Shown: piece by piece, positions 44,863-54,458 of the stretch
Position numbering within the stretch: position 1 is the stretch's first letter
Layout of the letters: every line of letters begins with the position of its first letter
Assembly: GCF_037911135.1 (NCBI RefSeq)
Contig: NZ_JBBLYU010000001.1
Location: 248,001 to 312,000, forward strand
Direction of reading: 5' to 3'
From: Phaeobacter sp. A36a-5a
Lineage (GTDB): Bacteria > Pseudomonadota > Alphaproteobacteria > Rhodobacterales > Rhodobacteraceae
DNA: 64,000 nt
Position numbers and translations under genes: made by a program
The notes under the pieces: generated by a model
What the model saw: the letters and a program-made list of their open reading frames with translations, nothing else
Told to the model about the DNA's origin: nothing
The model's database searches: none

Positions 44863-45215
44863 TTTTCACCTCGGGTTACTGTGCGATACGCAAAACGCGT
44901 TGTTTGTACCGGTGCTGGAGCCGTCCAGATCTGAGCGACTAAATTAGAAGATGGTGCTTAAAGTTCAGTTGAAACGGCCAAATCGGGCCCAAACCGCCGC
45001 TCCAAGTGGCAGGGAGTACAGCCTCCAGCGTGGATTTGGCCGCTGCCTGACAATGGTTTCCGCGGCTCCGGCAGATGTTCATCGCAAGCGGTTGCGGGCT
45101 GGGATCCGCCTTGAATCCCGGCTCCGTGTCGATCGGCGACGGTGTCGCAGGCGATGTTGCGGATGCTCCTGGGCAGGGCTATCAGTTGCCTCGTGGATGC
45201 GGGGGCGAGGTGACT
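44863..45215. other. Gap between the RTX gene and the SDR gene
   Basis: About 350 bp of divergent upstream sequence. It should hold the promoters of both genes. The open frame on plus reaching back to 45075 has no family sequence before GTG 45216. I see no clear promoter pair or operator. Confidence 0.5.
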
Positions 45216-45914
45216 GTGAAGAAGAACATTCTGATTGTCGGCGGAAGCTCTGGCGTCGGTCTAGCACTGGCGCGGCACTACGTTGCCGAGGGACACCGGG
45301 TCACCATCACCGGACGGGCCGATCCGGGCTGCAGCGGCGCACGGTTTCATGCACTTTCGGTGACTGAGGATTCCAGCGATCTGATCACGGAACTGGATCG
45401 GTTGGCGCGGCAGGTCGGAGATGTGCAGACCCTGATCTATTGCGCGGGCTTTTTGCAGCAGGGGACGATTGCCTCGCTAGAGGATGCCGCGCTTGCGCAG
45501 ATGACCAATGTCGGATTGCTGGGGCCTATGATGCTGATCCAGCGACTGGTCCGGCAGGCGTCCGGACCGCTCAAACTGATGCTGATCACCTCAAGCTCAC
45601 AGTATAAACCGCAGGCGGGAATGCCTGCCTACTGCGCGACCAAGGCCGGTCTTGGCATGTTGGGGGCGGCGCTGGTGCGCGGCGAGGGGATCGGCAAGGT
45701 GCTGGTCGTCGCTCCGTCAGCAATACGTACGAATTTCTGGGACGGCACCACGGAAGACACATCGACCATGCTTGACCCCGGCTGGGTGGCCGGGCGGATT
45801 GTGGAACTGTCCAGCGGTGCCTTCAAATACAAATACGCAAAGCTCCTGCGCAGCCCGGCAAGGGTTGAGGTGGTCGATCATCTCGACAATGCTTTCCAGC
45901 CGATAAATCCCTGA
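45216..45914 (+). CDS. Short-chain dehydrogenase/reductase
   Basis: An SDR-family NAD(P)-dependent oxidoreductase of 232 residues. ILIVGGSSGVGLALARHYVA is the glycine-rich cofactor site (residues 4-23), LIYCAGFLQQG the NAG-like motif, and SSSQYKPQAGMPAYCATKAG the catalytic Ser and YxxxK. GTG 45216 has GGGCGAGG immediately upstream. Convergent with the sugar aminotransferase operon (36 nt gap). The context suggests sugar or glycan modification, but the substrate is not known. Confidence 0.87.
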   Translation: MKKNILIVGGSSGVGLALARHYVAEGHRVTITGRADPGCSGARFHALSVTEDSSDLITELDRLARQVGDVQTLIYCAGFLQQGTIASLEDAALAQMTNVGLLGPMMLIQRLVRQASGPLKLMLITSSSQYKPQAGMPAYCATKAGLGMLGAALVRGEGIGKVLVVAPSAIRTNFWDGTTEDTSTMLDPGWVAGRIVELSSGAFKYKYAKLLRSPARVEVVDHLDNAFQPINP

Positions 45915-45949
45915 TGGCACCATGCTCTGACCTGGGCAGGGGGCAGGGG

Positions 45950-47047
45950 TCAGGCCAGCCGCCTGAGGCAGCTGATCACATGATCGGTCTGCGCGTGGCT
46001 TTGATGCGGGCCGATGGGTAGGCTGATCACCTCCCGGGCCAGCTGCGTTGCCAGTGGCAGCATCGAATCCGTCAGACCCAAGGAAGCATAAGCCGCCTGC
46101 GCATGTGGCGGGATCGGATAATGGACCAGGGTCTGGACGCCGACATCGGCCAGATCTTTCGCCAGCCGGTCCCGGTCCGGGTGCCGCACCACAAACAGAT
46201 GCCAGACGGGATCGGCCTTGGCCGCGACATTGGGCAGCGCAATGCCAAGATCGCACAATTCCGACAGGTAGCGCGCGGCGATCTGCGCCCGCCGTGCGTT
46301 CCAGTCGTCCAGCACCGCCAGCTTCACGGTCAGGAAGCTGGCCTGAACCGGATCGAGGCGGCTGTTGAACCCTGCAACCTCATTGCGGTATTTTTCGTGA
46401 GACCCGTAATTGCGCAGCAGCGATAGCCGGTCGGCCAGTGCATCGTCATTGGTGGTGACCGCGCCGCCGTCTCCCAATGCTCCGAGGTTCTTCCCCGGAT
46501 AAAAACTCCAGCAGACGATATCACCGGTTCCGCCGATGGAGCGTCCGTCCCAGCGCGCGCCATGCGCCTGCGCGGCGTCCTCGATCACCTTCAGCCCCAA
46601 TTCGCGGGCAACCGCCATGATCGCGGTCATGTCTGCGGGCTGGCCATATAGGTGAACGGGAATAACCGCCTTGGCGCCGGGCACCATGGCGGCGCGTATG
46701 CCGTCAGCCGTGATATTATGGGTTGCCGGATCAGGCTCCACCGGTACCGGGATCGCGCCACATTGCGATACTGCCAGCCAGGTGGCGATATAGGTGTTGG
46801 AGGGAACCAGCACCCGATCTCCCGGCCCGATTTCCAGCGCCACAAGTGCCAGGCGCAAGGCATCCAGCCCGTTAGCAACACCAAGCGCATGCGAGACGCC
46901 GCAGTAGCGGGCAAACGCCTGCTCGAACCCGGCAACATCCGGGCCGAGGATATACCAGCCGGAGCGCAGGCTCTCCAGCATCCGGGGTTCGCTGCGCTCT
47001 GCCAGCTCATCATAGGCCGCTTTCAGATCGAGAAACGGAACCTGCAT
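45950..47047 (-). CDS. DegT/DnrJ/EryC1/StrS sugar aminotransferase (FdtB/QdtB-like)
   Basis: PLP-dependent transaminase acting on nucleotide-linked keto-sugars, 365 residues. [13 protein letters not shown] is the typical start, [15 protein letters not shown] holds the PLP aspartate, [19 protein letters not shown] the PLP lysine. It directly follows, with TGATG overlap at 47045-47049, the ketoisomerase gene, the order seen in FdtA-FdtB and QdtA-QdtB pathways for dTDP-3-amino-3,6-dideoxyhexoses. ATG 47047 is preferred over GTG 47050. Confidence 0.93.
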   Translation of the reverse strand: MQVPFLDLKAAYDELAERSEPRMLESLRSGWYILGPDVAGFEQAFARYCGVSHALGVANGLDALRLALVALEIGPGDRVLVPSNTYIATWLAVSQCGAIPVPVEPDPATHNITADGIRAAMVPGAKAVIPVHLYGQPADMTAIMAVARELGLKVIEDAAQAHGARWDGRSIGGTGDIVCWSFYPGKNLGALGDGGAVTTNDDALADRLSLLRNYGSHEKYRNEVAGFNSRLDPVQASFLTVKLAVLDDWNARRAQIAARYLSELCDLGIALPNVAAKADPVWHLFVVRHPDRDRLAKDLADVGVQTLVHYPIPPHAQAAYASLGLTDSMLPLATQLAREVISLPIGPHQSHAQTDHVISCLRRLA

Positions 47048-47526
47048 CACGTTGCCCCCACGGCCTGCCGGAAGTCGGTGTAGTCGCGAATATAATCGCC
47101 TTCGTCATAAGGCGCGGATGCCATCACCATGCAGACCGCACCGGAGGAGAAGTTATCGAGATATCGCCACATCATCGGGCAGATGTAGATGCCGAAATAT
47201 GAGCGGTTCAGATGAAAGCGTTTCTTGTCGAACCCGTCATCCAGAACAACGTCAAAGCTGCCGGACATCGCGATCATGAACTGGTGCAGACCCTTGTGCG
47301 CATGCGCGCCGCGATCCGATCCGCCCGGCACATCGTAGAGGTAATAGACGCGTTTGATATCAAACGGGATGTGGTTCATCCCTTCGACAAATGTCAGGTT
47401 GCCGCGTGCGTCTTCGATCTTGGGCAGGTCAATAAATTTGCAATCGCTGAGTGGCAAATCCGTACTCCGGTCTTGTGGCAACGACCGGCTTTGGCAGCTG
47501 ATCGGAGCAAACGTCGGATCTATCAT
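47047..47526 (-). CDS. dTDP-4-oxo-6-deoxyhexose 3,4-ketoisomerase-like cupin (FdtA/QdtA type)
   Basis: A 159-residue cupin of the WxcM-like family. The signature [20 protein letters not shown], with the catalytic HAHK histidines, and [28 protein letters not shown] are diagnostic. It converts dTDP-4-keto-6-deoxyglucose to the 3-keto isomer used by the aminotransferase encoded next. The N-terminal 26 residues precede the usual family start ([20 protein letters not shown]). Overlap with the aminotransferase gene implies coupling. Confidence 0.92.
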   Translation of the reverse strand: MIDPTFAPISCQSRSLPQDRSTDLPLSDCKFIDLPKIEDARGNLTFVEGMNHIPFDIKRVYYLYDVPGGSDRGAHAHKGLHQFMIAMSGSFDVVLDDGFDKKRFHLNRSYFGIYICPMMWRYLDNFSSGAVCMVMASAPYDEGDYIRDYTDFRQAVGAT

Positions 47527-47869
47527 CGAATAAGAGCGATCCAGTCTGGTCTATTGGCACAGCTGTCTACCATATTGTCATCTCCGATCAATCGAATTGG
47601 CGCATGCCGCGCCTGCATTGCGGAACTTGGCCTAAGTGACTGTGACCGCCAGAAGAGCGCCGGGATCACTCGATTGCGGTGCCAGCGGGCAGGCAGTTTC
47701 ATTGGCTGCGCACACGGGCAACCGCAGCTGTCGGGCATGGCTCCTTCTTGCAAACTGCAGTATTGGTGGTCTAACGGCGTCGGCGTCCAGGTGGTCAGAC
47801 AGGCCTGAGACCCGCCGGGGCAACAGCAATGGATTTTCTGCGCGTGCGTGCAGGTTGGATTGGGTTGAA
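47527..47869. other. Gap between the ketoisomerase and GT2 genes
   Basis: About 340 bp of divergent upstream sequence. The plus-strand frame opens at 47636 but has no family sequence before ATG 47870. No clear hairpin or operator found. Confidence 0.45.
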
Positions 47870-48814
47870 ATGAACAGATACAGCTACTCAGTTGTGCTTC
47901 TTACCTACAATCAGCGGGACTATGTGAAAGAGGCGGTTGAGGCCGTGCTGGCACAAGACTGCGATCCTATCGAGATTCTGCTGTCGGACGATTGTTCGCA
48001 GGATGGCACCTTTGAGGCGATGGAGGCGCTGGTCGCCGATTACTCCGGGCCACATTCCGTTGTGCTCAACAAGAACCCGCAGAACCTGGGCGTCAACAAA
48101 CATATCGAACGATGCTTCAACCTGAGTACAGGTGATGTCATCATTGCCGCGTCCGGCGATGATATCTCTCTTCCGGGGCGCGTGGCACGGACCATTGAAG
48201 TCTTTGAGCGTGACGATCCGCTTCTGGTCTTCTCGCACGGCCAGGTCGAGACATTGGACGGCAAACCGATGCCCAAAACCTATGCCAAGGCAACATTCTA
48301 CACCCGGACCGATGCCATGTCCGCGGCCTGTTCAATGCAGTTGTTCCTTGGGGCGACCTGCGCCTGGCACAAGGATCTCTTCCGCAAGTATGGTCCGATC
48401 CAATATGCAGACTGCTACGAGGACCTTGTGCTTGGGTTCCGTGCTGCGCTGGAGGGGCGCGTCGCATTCATCGACGAAGATCTTATCATCTATCGGGTCG
48501 GTATGGGGCAGACCAGCACGCAGCAATCCATCACAGATGCCGAGGCTTTTCGAAAAAAACGTCTGGCAGAGGTCGGCCGCGAGGTTTCGCTTTTGCGCCA
48601 GCGCCTGTCCGATGCGCAGGTTTTCGGTCTGACCGAAGGTGACCCGATTCTCGAGGCCATTCGCAGCCGACTTGAGGAACGGCAACTTCGCCGCACCTAT
48701 CTGAAGGGCGGGCTGCGGAAACTGGACAAATCGGCCTTGAAGCATCCCTGGTCGGTGCTGGGCTTCATTTTATCCGAGCGGCGGCGTCGCAAGAAGGCGC
48801 TCAAGACGTCTTAA
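47870..48814 (+). CDS. Family 2 glycosyltransferase
   Basis: A 314-residue GT-A fold transferase. YSVVLLTYNQRDYVKEAVEA is the N-terminal nucleotide-binding strand; IEILLSDDCSQDGTFEAMEA and IIAASGDDISLPGRV carry the aspartates for nucleotide-sugar and metal binding. The C-terminus is basic (SERRRRKKALK) without a membrane span. ATG 47870 has a weak ribosome site. Its neighbours are amino-sugar synthesis genes, so it may transfer such a sugar to a surface glycan. Confidence 0.9.
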   Translation: MNRYSYSVVLLTYNQRDYVKEAVEAVLAQDCDPIEILLSDDCSQDGTFEAMEALVADYSGPHSVVLNKNPQNLGVNKHIERCFNLSTGDVIIAASGDDISLPGRVARTIEVFERDDPLLVFSHGQVETLDGKPMPKTYAKATFYTRTDAMSAACSMQLFLGATCAWHKDLFRKYGPIQYADCYEDLVLGFRAALEGRVAFIDEDLIIYRVGMGQTSTQQSITDAEAFRKKRLAEVGREVSLLRQRLSDAQVFGLTEGDPILEAIRSRLEERQLRRTYLKGGLRKLDKSALKHPWSVLGFILSERRRRKKALKTS

Positions 48815-48839
48815 GGGAGATTGCGGCGGCTCCGGGCGC

Positions 48840-49502
48840 TTAGCCGAAATCCTCCAATCGTTGCAGCAGCGTTTCGCAGGAGCCGGTGATGTGGTCACGT
48901 GTGAGCGCCGCTGCAAGGTCAGCGTCGCCTGCAACACAGGCCTCCCAGATAGCGATGTGCTCACGATTGGCCCGTTCGTTACCATTGGTCAGCACCAGCT
49001 GCGCCCTCAAGTAGCTGTCAACGCGGTCCATCGCATTGTCGATCACATCCATGTGGTATTGCAACCCGCTCTCTCGATAGAGTGTGGAGTGGAAATCCCG
49101 GTTCAACTCGCCCCAGGTCATCGGATCTTCCGACTGCGAGAACGCTTCCAGGCAGGCCTTGGCGTTGGCCAGCGCCAAAGGCGACATCCGCGGGACAGCA
49201 CGGCGGATCACCTCCGATTCCAGAACCGCGCGGAAATCGAAAATCTCCTTGGCTTCCTGCGCCGACAGGCCTGAGACGACAGCGCCCTTGTAGCGCTGGG
49301 TTTTGACCAGGCCCTGTTCCTCAAGTCTGGAAATCGCTTCGCGAACGGGGATTCGGCTGGTGTTGAACATCTGGGCAATCTCATCCTGCCGCAGCGGCTC
49401 ACCTTCCTTCAGGTCTCCTTCGATAATCGCCTTGCGCAGGGCGTCAAAGACGATCGTCGAGGCAGACGCGGTCTTGGATATATCAACGGATTTCAACTTC
49501 AT
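48840..49502 (-). CDS. GntR-family regulator (FCD type), probable hydroxyproline operon repressor
   Basis: A 220-residue regulator with an N-terminal winged helix (RKAIIEGDLKEGEPLRQDEIA, MFNTSRIPVREAISRLEEQG) and a C-terminal FCD ligand domain (FDFRAVLESEVIRR, NRDFHSTLYRESG, REHIAIWEACVAGDAD) with metal-ligand histidines. It is divergent from the hydroxyproline catabolic operon, whose promoter holds a perfect palindrome. By context it probably responds to a hydroxyproline-pathway compound. ATG 49502 chosen; the frame extends to 49586 without matching sequence. Confidence 0.92.
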   Translation of the reverse strand: MKLKSVDISKTASASTIVFDALRKAIIEGDLKEGEPLRQDEIAQMFNTSRIPVREAISRLEEQGLVKTQRYKGAVVSGLSAQEAKEIFDFRAVLESEVIRRAVPRMSPLALANAKACLEAFSQSEDPMTWGELNRDFHSTLYRESGLQYHMDVIDNAMDRVDSYLRAQLVLTNGNERANREHIAIWEACVAGDADLAAALTRDHITGSCETLLQRLEDFG

Positions 49503-49573
49503 ATCTTCGCTCCTTGTCCGGTTTATACCCTTGATCGTCATTGCGGGGAAAGTGCAGATAAATATCATATTGA

Positions 49574-49589
49574 ATATTGGATCCAATAT
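49574..49589. promoter_or_regulatory. Perfect 16-bp palindrome, candidate GntR operator
   Basis: ATATTGGATCCAATAT lies in the 158-bp divergent promoter between the GntR gene and the hydroxyproline operon. Its form (ATTGGATCCAAT) fits FCD-type GntR operators. A second inverted repeat TATGC/GCATA follows at about 49592-49607. Confidence 0.75.
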
Positions 49590-49660
49590 GTATTATGCAA
49601 TAAAGCATAGCGCCGAGAGCCAGCACCCTCGGGTTCATATCCATTGAAGAGGATCCAACA

Positions 49661-50620
49661 ATGACACACCCCGTATTCTCCGGCTGTATCCCGGCCCTGA
49701 TGACCCCCTGCACCGCCGACCGCCGACCGGACTTCGATGCGCTGGTCAAAAAGGGGCAGGAGCTGATTTCGAAGGGCATGTCGGCGGTGGTCTATTGCGG
49801 ATCGATGGGAGACTGGCCACTGATCAGCGATGCCGAGCGGATGGAAGGCGTTGCCCGATTGGTTGCCGCTGGCGTGCCGACTATCGTCGGTACTGGCGCT
49901 GTCAATACGGCGCAGGCCGCTGCCCATGCCGCTCATGCCGCCGAGGTCGGGGCCGCCGGTCTGATGGTGATACCGCGCGTTCTGTCGCGCGGCAGTTCCG
50001 TGGCCGCGCAGCGCGACCATTTCGCGGCCGTGCTCTCTGCCGCACCCACGCTGCCTGCGGTGATCTACAACAGCCCCTATTATGGGTTCGCTACGCGCGC
50101 TGATCTGTTCTTTGACCTGCGTCGTGACCATCCGAACCTGATCGGATTCAAGGAATTCGGCGGCGCTGAGGACCTGCGGTATGCAGCCGAGAACATCACC
50201 TCGCAGGACAGCAGCGTTACCCTGATGATCGGCGTCGATACCACCGTGTTCCACGGCTATGTGAACTGTGGAGCCGGGGGCGCGATCACCGGGATCGGCA
50301 ATGCGCTGCCTGCTGAGGTGCTGCATCTTGTTTCGCTTTGCCAGTTGGCGGCCAAGGGCAATGCAACAGCCCGTCGGCAGGCGCTTGAACTGGAAGCTGC
50401 ACTGGCGGTGCTGTCCTCCTTCGACGAAGGTGCGGATCTGGTTCTCTACTACAAGCACCTGATGGTGCTGAACGGCGACAGCGAATACCAGCTGCATTTC
50501 AACGAAAGCGACCGGCTCAGCGCCAGCCAGAAAGCCTATGTCGAAGCGCAATATGACCTCTTCCGCAGCTGGTACGCCGACTGGAGCCAGCAACCCGATG
50601 TTGCGGCGCTATGCGGGTAA
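49661..50620 (+). CDS. Dihydrodipicolinate synthase-family deaminase (1-pyrroline-4-hydroxy-2-carboxylate deaminase)
   Basis: A 319-residue TIM-barrel lyase. VIYNSPYYGFA carries the catalytic tyrosine, LIGFKEFGGAEDLRYAAE the Schiff-base lysine, and SGCIPALMTPC the N-terminal strand. In hydroxyproline catabolism a homologous enzyme converts 1-pyrroline-4-hydroxy-2-carboxylate to alpha-ketoglutarate semialdehyde and ammonia. That assignment rests on the neighbours: epimerase, semialdehyde dehydrogenase and FAD oxidoreductase. It overlaps the epimerase start by ten bases. Confidence 0.9.
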   Translation: MTHPVFSGCIPALMTPCTADRRPDFDALVKKGQELISKGMSAVVYCGSMGDWPLISDAERMEGVARLVAAGVPTIVGTGAVNTAQAAAHAAHAAEVGAAGLMVIPRVLSRGSSVAAQRDHFAAVLSAAPTLPAVIYNSPYYGFATRADLFFDLRRDHPNLIGFKEFGGAEDLRYAAENITSQDSSVTLMIGVDTTVFHGYVNCGAGGAITGIGNALPAEVLHLVSLCQLAAKGNATARRQALELEAALAVLSSFDEGADLVLYYKHLMVLNGDSEYQLHFNESDRLSASQKAYVEAQYDLFRSWYADWSQQPDVAALCG

Positions 50621-51555
50621 TCGACAGCCATACCGCTGGAGAGCCGACCCGTCTGATCCTCTCGGGCGGGCCGGACCTTGGCAGTGGATCACTGGCGGAG
50701 CGGGCCGAGCGCCTGTTCCGCGAGCATCGGAGCTTTTGCACATCGGTGCTGTCAGAGCCACGTGGTCACGACGCCATCGTTGGTGCCCTGCTGGTGCCGC
50801 CGACAGATCCCGGCTGCGCCGTCGGTGTCATCTATTTCAACCCGGTCGGGCCCTTGGGCATGTGTGGCCATGCCACCATAGGAACCGCAGTGAGCCTGCA
50901 TCATCTCGGGCGCCTTGATCGGGGCCGACATCATATCGAAACGCCGGTTGGGACCGTCGGCGTCCATTTGCAGTCCGCCAATCGCGCCGCTGTCGAAAAT
51001 GTCGAGAGCTACCGCTATCGCGCCAACGTCGTGGTCGAGGTGCCAGATCAAGGCCCCGTCACGGGCGATATCGCCTGGGGTGGAAACTGGTTCTTCCTGA
51101 CCTCCGATGCACCGGCACCGCTCACTTTGGCCCATATCGACCAGCTGACCGCGCGGGCCGTTGCCTTGCGGCTTGCCTTGGCCGAGCAGGGGATCACCGG
51201 GCGCGACGGCGCCATGATCGACCACGTCGAGTATGTCGCGCCACCGCTGACCTCCGAAGGGCATGCACGCAACTTCGTGCTTTGCCCGGGAACAGCCTAT
51301 GACCGCTCGCCCTGTGGCACCGGTTCGGCGGCGAAACTGGCCTGCCTTGCTGCTGATGGCGATCTTGCGCCCGGCGTGACCTGGATTCAGGAAAGCGTGA
51401 TCGGCAGCACCTATTCGCTGCAATACCGCAGAGGCTCCAGCGGCGGAGTGATTGCGACCATAACCGGCACGGCCTTTGTGACCGGAGACACAGTTTTGAA
51501 CTTTGATCCCGCAGACCCCTATCGGGCGGGGATCACCACCCAAGAGGTATTTTGA
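50611..51555 (+). CDS. 4-hydroxyproline 2-epimerase
   Basis: Proline-racemase superfamily enzyme, 314 residues, which converts trans-4-hydroxy-L-proline to cis-4-hydroxy-D-proline. VIDSHTAGEPTRLILSGGP is the N-terminal signature; the catalytic cysteine pair is present in GPLGMCGHATIG and DRSPCGTGSAAK, as required for epimerases/racemases rather than the dehydratase branch (which has Thr at the second site). It overlaps the deaminase by ten bases and the aldehyde dehydrogenase by one (TGATG). Confidence 0.94.
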   Translation: MRVIDSHTAGEPTRLILSGGPDLGSGSLAERAERLFREHRSFCTSVLSEPRGHDAIVGALLVPPTDPGCAVGVIYFNPVGPLGMCGHATIGTAVSLHHLGRLDRGRHHIETPVGTVGVHLQSANRAAVENVESYRYRANVVVEVPDQGPVTGDIAWGGNWFFLTSDAPAPLTLAHIDQLTARAVALRLALAEQGITGRDGAMIDHVEYVAPPLTSEGHARNFVLCPGTAYDRSPCGTGSAAKLACLAADGDLAPGVTWIQESVIGSTYSLQYRRGSSGGVIATITGTAFVTGDTVLNFDPADPYRAGITTQEVF

Positions 51556-52985
51556 TGGACTATCGCAACCTGATCGCCGGCGACTGGTCGGAGACCGCCG
51601 CCGCCAGCGCCAATATCAACCCGTCCGACACGCAGGACATGTTGGGCTACGCCGCCAACAGCCAGGCCGAAGACATGGATCGCGCGATTGCCGCGGCGAA
51701 GGCCGCCGCCCCGAGCTGGGCCGCCAGCACGCCGCAACAGCGATTTGATATATTGGACGCCATCGGCACCGAAATCCTGGCCCGCAAGGCCGAACTGGGT
51801 CGGCTGCTGTCGCGCGAAGAAGGCAAGACGCTGCCCGAAGGCATCGGCGAGGCGGCGCGGGCCGGGCAGATTTTCAAGTTCTTCGCGGGTGAAACCCTGC
51901 GCCAGGCGGGTGAGATACTTGCCTCGGTTCGCCCCGGCGTCGGTGTCGAGGTGACCCGCTCTCCGGTCGGCGTTGTCGGCCTCATCACGCCCTGGAACTT
52001 CCCCATCGCCATCCCGGCCTGGAAAGTCGCCCCGGCACTGGCCTATGGCAATGCGGTTGTTCTGAAACCGGCCGAGCTGACACCGGGTTGCGCCCATGCG
52101 CTGGCCGAGATCATCAACCGCTCCGGTTTGCCCGATGGTGTCTTCAACATCGTCTTTGGCACCGGCAGCACCGTTGGTCAGCGGCTTGTGGACAGCCGTG
52201 ATGTTGATGCTGTCTCCTTTACCGGTTCGGTTGAGACCGGCAGCGCCATTGCGGCTGCCTGCGGCGCGCAGCGCAAGAAGCTGCAGCTGGAAATGGGTGG
52301 CAAAAACCCAATGGTGGTGCTGGATGATGCCGATCTGGAGACCGCGGTCGAGGCCAGCCTCAATGGCGCGTTCTTCTCCACCGGTCAGCGCTGCACGGCC
52401 TCTTCGCGGCTGATCGTGACCGAAGGCATCCACGACCGTTTTGTCGCGGCTCTGGGCCAGCGGATGACAGATCTTCGGGTCGGCAATGCGCTGGATCAGG
52501 AGACCCAGATTGGTCCGGTTGTGGATGAGCGGCAGCTGGAGAAGGATCTCTACTATATAGATGTCGCCGCCAGCGAAGGCGGGCGGGTGCTCGGAGGCCA
52601 GACGCTTCAGCGCAGCACCAAGGGATTTTATCTTTCGCCTGCTCTGGTGACCGAGACGTCCAACGAGATGCGCATCAATCAGGAAGAGGTCTTTGGCCCG
52701 CTGGCATCGGTTATTCGCGTTGCCGACTATGACGAGGCGCTGATGGTTGCCAATGACACACCGTTTGGTCTCAGCGCAGGGATTTGCACCGGATCGCTCA
52801 AATATGCGACGCATTTCAAGGCCAATGTCGAGGCCGGCATGGCGATGGCGAATCTTCCGACCGCCGGGGTGGATTATCACGTTCCATTTGGCGGCACCAA
52901 AGGGTCCAGTTTTGGTGCCCGTGAGCAGGGCAGCCATGCGAAAGACTTTTATACAAAAGTCAAAACTGCCTATACCTTGGCGTAA
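51555..52985 (+). CDS. Aldehyde dehydrogenase, probable alpha-ketoglutarate semialdehyde dehydrogenase
   Basis: NAD(P)-dependent aldehyde dehydrogenase, 476 residues. GLITPWNFPIAIPAWKVAPA, LQLEMGGKNPMVVLDDADLE (catalytic Glu) and FFSTGQRCTASSRLI (catalytic Cys) are intact. In the hydroxyproline pathway 2,5-dioxopentanoate is oxidised to alpha-ketoglutarate by such an enzyme; the operon context makes this the best assignment. ATG 51555 overlaps the epimerase stop by one base; TTG 51552 also in frame. Confidence 0.93.
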   Translation: MDYRNLIAGDWSETAAASANINPSDTQDMLGYAANSQAEDMDRAIAAAKAAAPSWAASTPQQRFDILDAIGTEILARKAELGRLLSREEGKTLPEGIGEAARAGQIFKFFAGETLRQAGEILASVRPGVGVEVTRSPVGVVGLITPWNFPIAIPAWKVAPALAYGNAVVLKPAELTPGCAHALAEIINRSGLPDGVFNIVFGTGSTVGQRLVDSRDVDAVSFTGSVETGSAIAAACGAQRKKLQLEMGGKNPMVVLDDADLETAVEASLNGAFFSTGQRCTASSRLIVTEGIHDRFVAALGQRMTDLRVGNALDQETQIGPVVDERQLEKDLYYIDVAASEGGRVLGGQTLQRSTKGFYLSPALVTETSNEMRINQEEVFGPLASVIRVADYDEALMVANDTPFGLSAGICTGSLKYATHFKANVEAGMAMANLPTAGVDYHVPFGGTKGSSFGAREQGSHAKDFYTKVKTAYTLA

Positions 52986-53041
52986 CGCCGGTTAGCAGGT
53001 GGCGGGGCGGGGGCCTCGCCACAGTCACGAATGGGGGGCAG

Positions 53042-54292
53042 ATGACAAAGACGGTTGTGGTTATCGGTGCAGGTGTCGTGGGTGTCAGCACGGCTCTACG
53101 GTTGCAAAGCGAGCTTGCAGCCAGCGGCGGGCAGGTTGTCCTGCTGGATCGCAAGGGCGTGGCCGAGGAAACCTCCGCAGGCAACGCCGGGGCCTTTGCC
53201 TTCACCGATGTTGAGCCGCTTGCGACGCCCGGCATCATGAAAAAGGCGCCGGGCTGGCTCCTTGATCCGCTTGGCCCGCTGTCTGTGCCGCCTGCCTACG
53301 CGCTGCAGCTGACGCCCTGGTTGATCCGCTTCTGGCGGGCCAGCTGGCGGGATCGTTATCAGGCCGTGGTAAAGGCCCAGGCCGCTCTGATGCACCTTGC
53401 CAAGGCCGCGACGGAACGCCAGATCTCCGATACCGGCGGCGAAGCGATGATCCAGCGGGAAGGCGCCCTGCAGCTATATGAATCCGAGGCCGAGTTCGCG
53501 GCCAGCCAATACGGCTGGCAGCTGCGCCGTGATCACGGCATCCGGTTTTCTCTGCTCCACAGCCCGGCTGAAATCGCCGAGATCCAACCCGGTCTCAGCT
53601 CCCGGTTTACCCACGCAGGGTTCACGCCCGACTGGATGAACACCTGCGATCCCAAGGCCTGGGTTGAGCATCTGTTTCAGGCCTTCACAGCGCGCGGTGG
53701 CCAGTTTCGCAAGGGCGATGTGCGCGATCTGGAGACCGGCGACGATGGCATTCGCATCATGACCGAGGGCGAGCCGCTCTTGGCGGATCATGTCGTGATA
53801 GCCGCCGGTGCCTGGTCACATCACCTGGCACGCAGGCTGGGGGACCGGCTGCCGCTGGAAACCGAGCGCGGCTATAATACGACCCTGCCGGCGGGGTGTT
53901 TTGATCTGCGCACGCATATTACCTTCAGCCGACATGGCTTTGTGGTGAGCCGGATTCGCGGGGGAGTCCGTGTTGGCGGCGCGGTCGAACTGGGCGGGCT
54001 GAAACTGCCTGCGAACTTTAAACGCGCGGACACGCTCCTGGCAAAGGCCGCGCAGTTCATGCCCGAACTGGACACGGCCAATGGCACCCAGTGGATGGGT
54101 TATCGCCCCTCATTGCCCGATAGCCTGCCAGTGATCGGTACCGCCACCCGTGACACGCGCGTGATCTATGCCTTTGGCCATGGCCATGTCGGCCTGACAC
54201 AATCGGCGGCCACGGCCGAGCTGGTCGCGGATCTGGTCGAGGCGCGTCGGCCCGCCATCGACCTCTCTGCCTTTGCAGCGGATCGCTTCTGA
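53042..54292 (+). CDS. FAD-dependent D-amino acid oxidoreductase, probable cis-4-hydroxy-D-proline dehydrogenase
   Basis: DAO/DadA-type flavoprotein, 416 residues. [20 protein letters not shown] binds FAD (residues 4-23), [20 protein letters not shown] is the second FAD segment, and [20 protein letters not shown] the C-terminal one. In hydroxyproline catabolism the D-epimer is oxidised to 1-pyrroline-4-hydroxy-2-carboxylate by such an enzyme. It lies 56 nt after the aldehyde dehydrogenase gene, completing the route hydroxyproline to alpha-ketoglutarate. D-amino acid oxidation in general remains possible. Confidence 0.9.
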   Translation: MTKTVVVIGAGVVGVSTALRLQSELAASGGQVVLLDRKGVAEETSAGNAGAFAFTDVEPLATPGIMKKAPGWLLDPLGPLSVPPAYALQLTPWLIRFWRASWRDRYQAVVKAQAALMHLAKAATERQISDTGGEAMIQREGALQLYESEAEFAASQYGWQLRRDHGIRFSLLHSPAEIAEIQPGLSSRFTHAGFTPDWMNTCDPKAWVEHLFQAFTARGGQFRKGDVRDLETGDDGIRIMTEGEPLLADHVVIAAGAWSHHLARRLGDRLPLETERGYNTTLPAGCFDLRTHITFSRHGFVVSRIRGGVRVGGAVELGGLKLPANFKRADTLLAKAAQFMPELDTANGTQWMGYRPSLPDSLPVIGTATRDTRVIYAFGHGHVGLTQSAATAELVADLVEARRPAIDLSAFAADRF

Positions 54293-54458
54293 CACAACCG
54301 TCTGCATCTATTGTCGTTTTCGCCGTGCCGAAAGGCGCGGCGTTGTTTTTTCCACAGTTGTTCGCAAACCGAACGTGAACGAAATAGAAGGAATTGTCTG
54401 GCTATCTCTTAGGCTATTCGGTCGCCTTGCGACAGAATCGGCACTTTTAAGAGGAGAC

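Noticed and set aside
51519-52937. A 472-codon open frame on the minus strand opposite the aldehyde dehydrogenase gene
   Set aside because: Antisense of a gene with intact catalytic motifs; the translation shows no recognisable domain.
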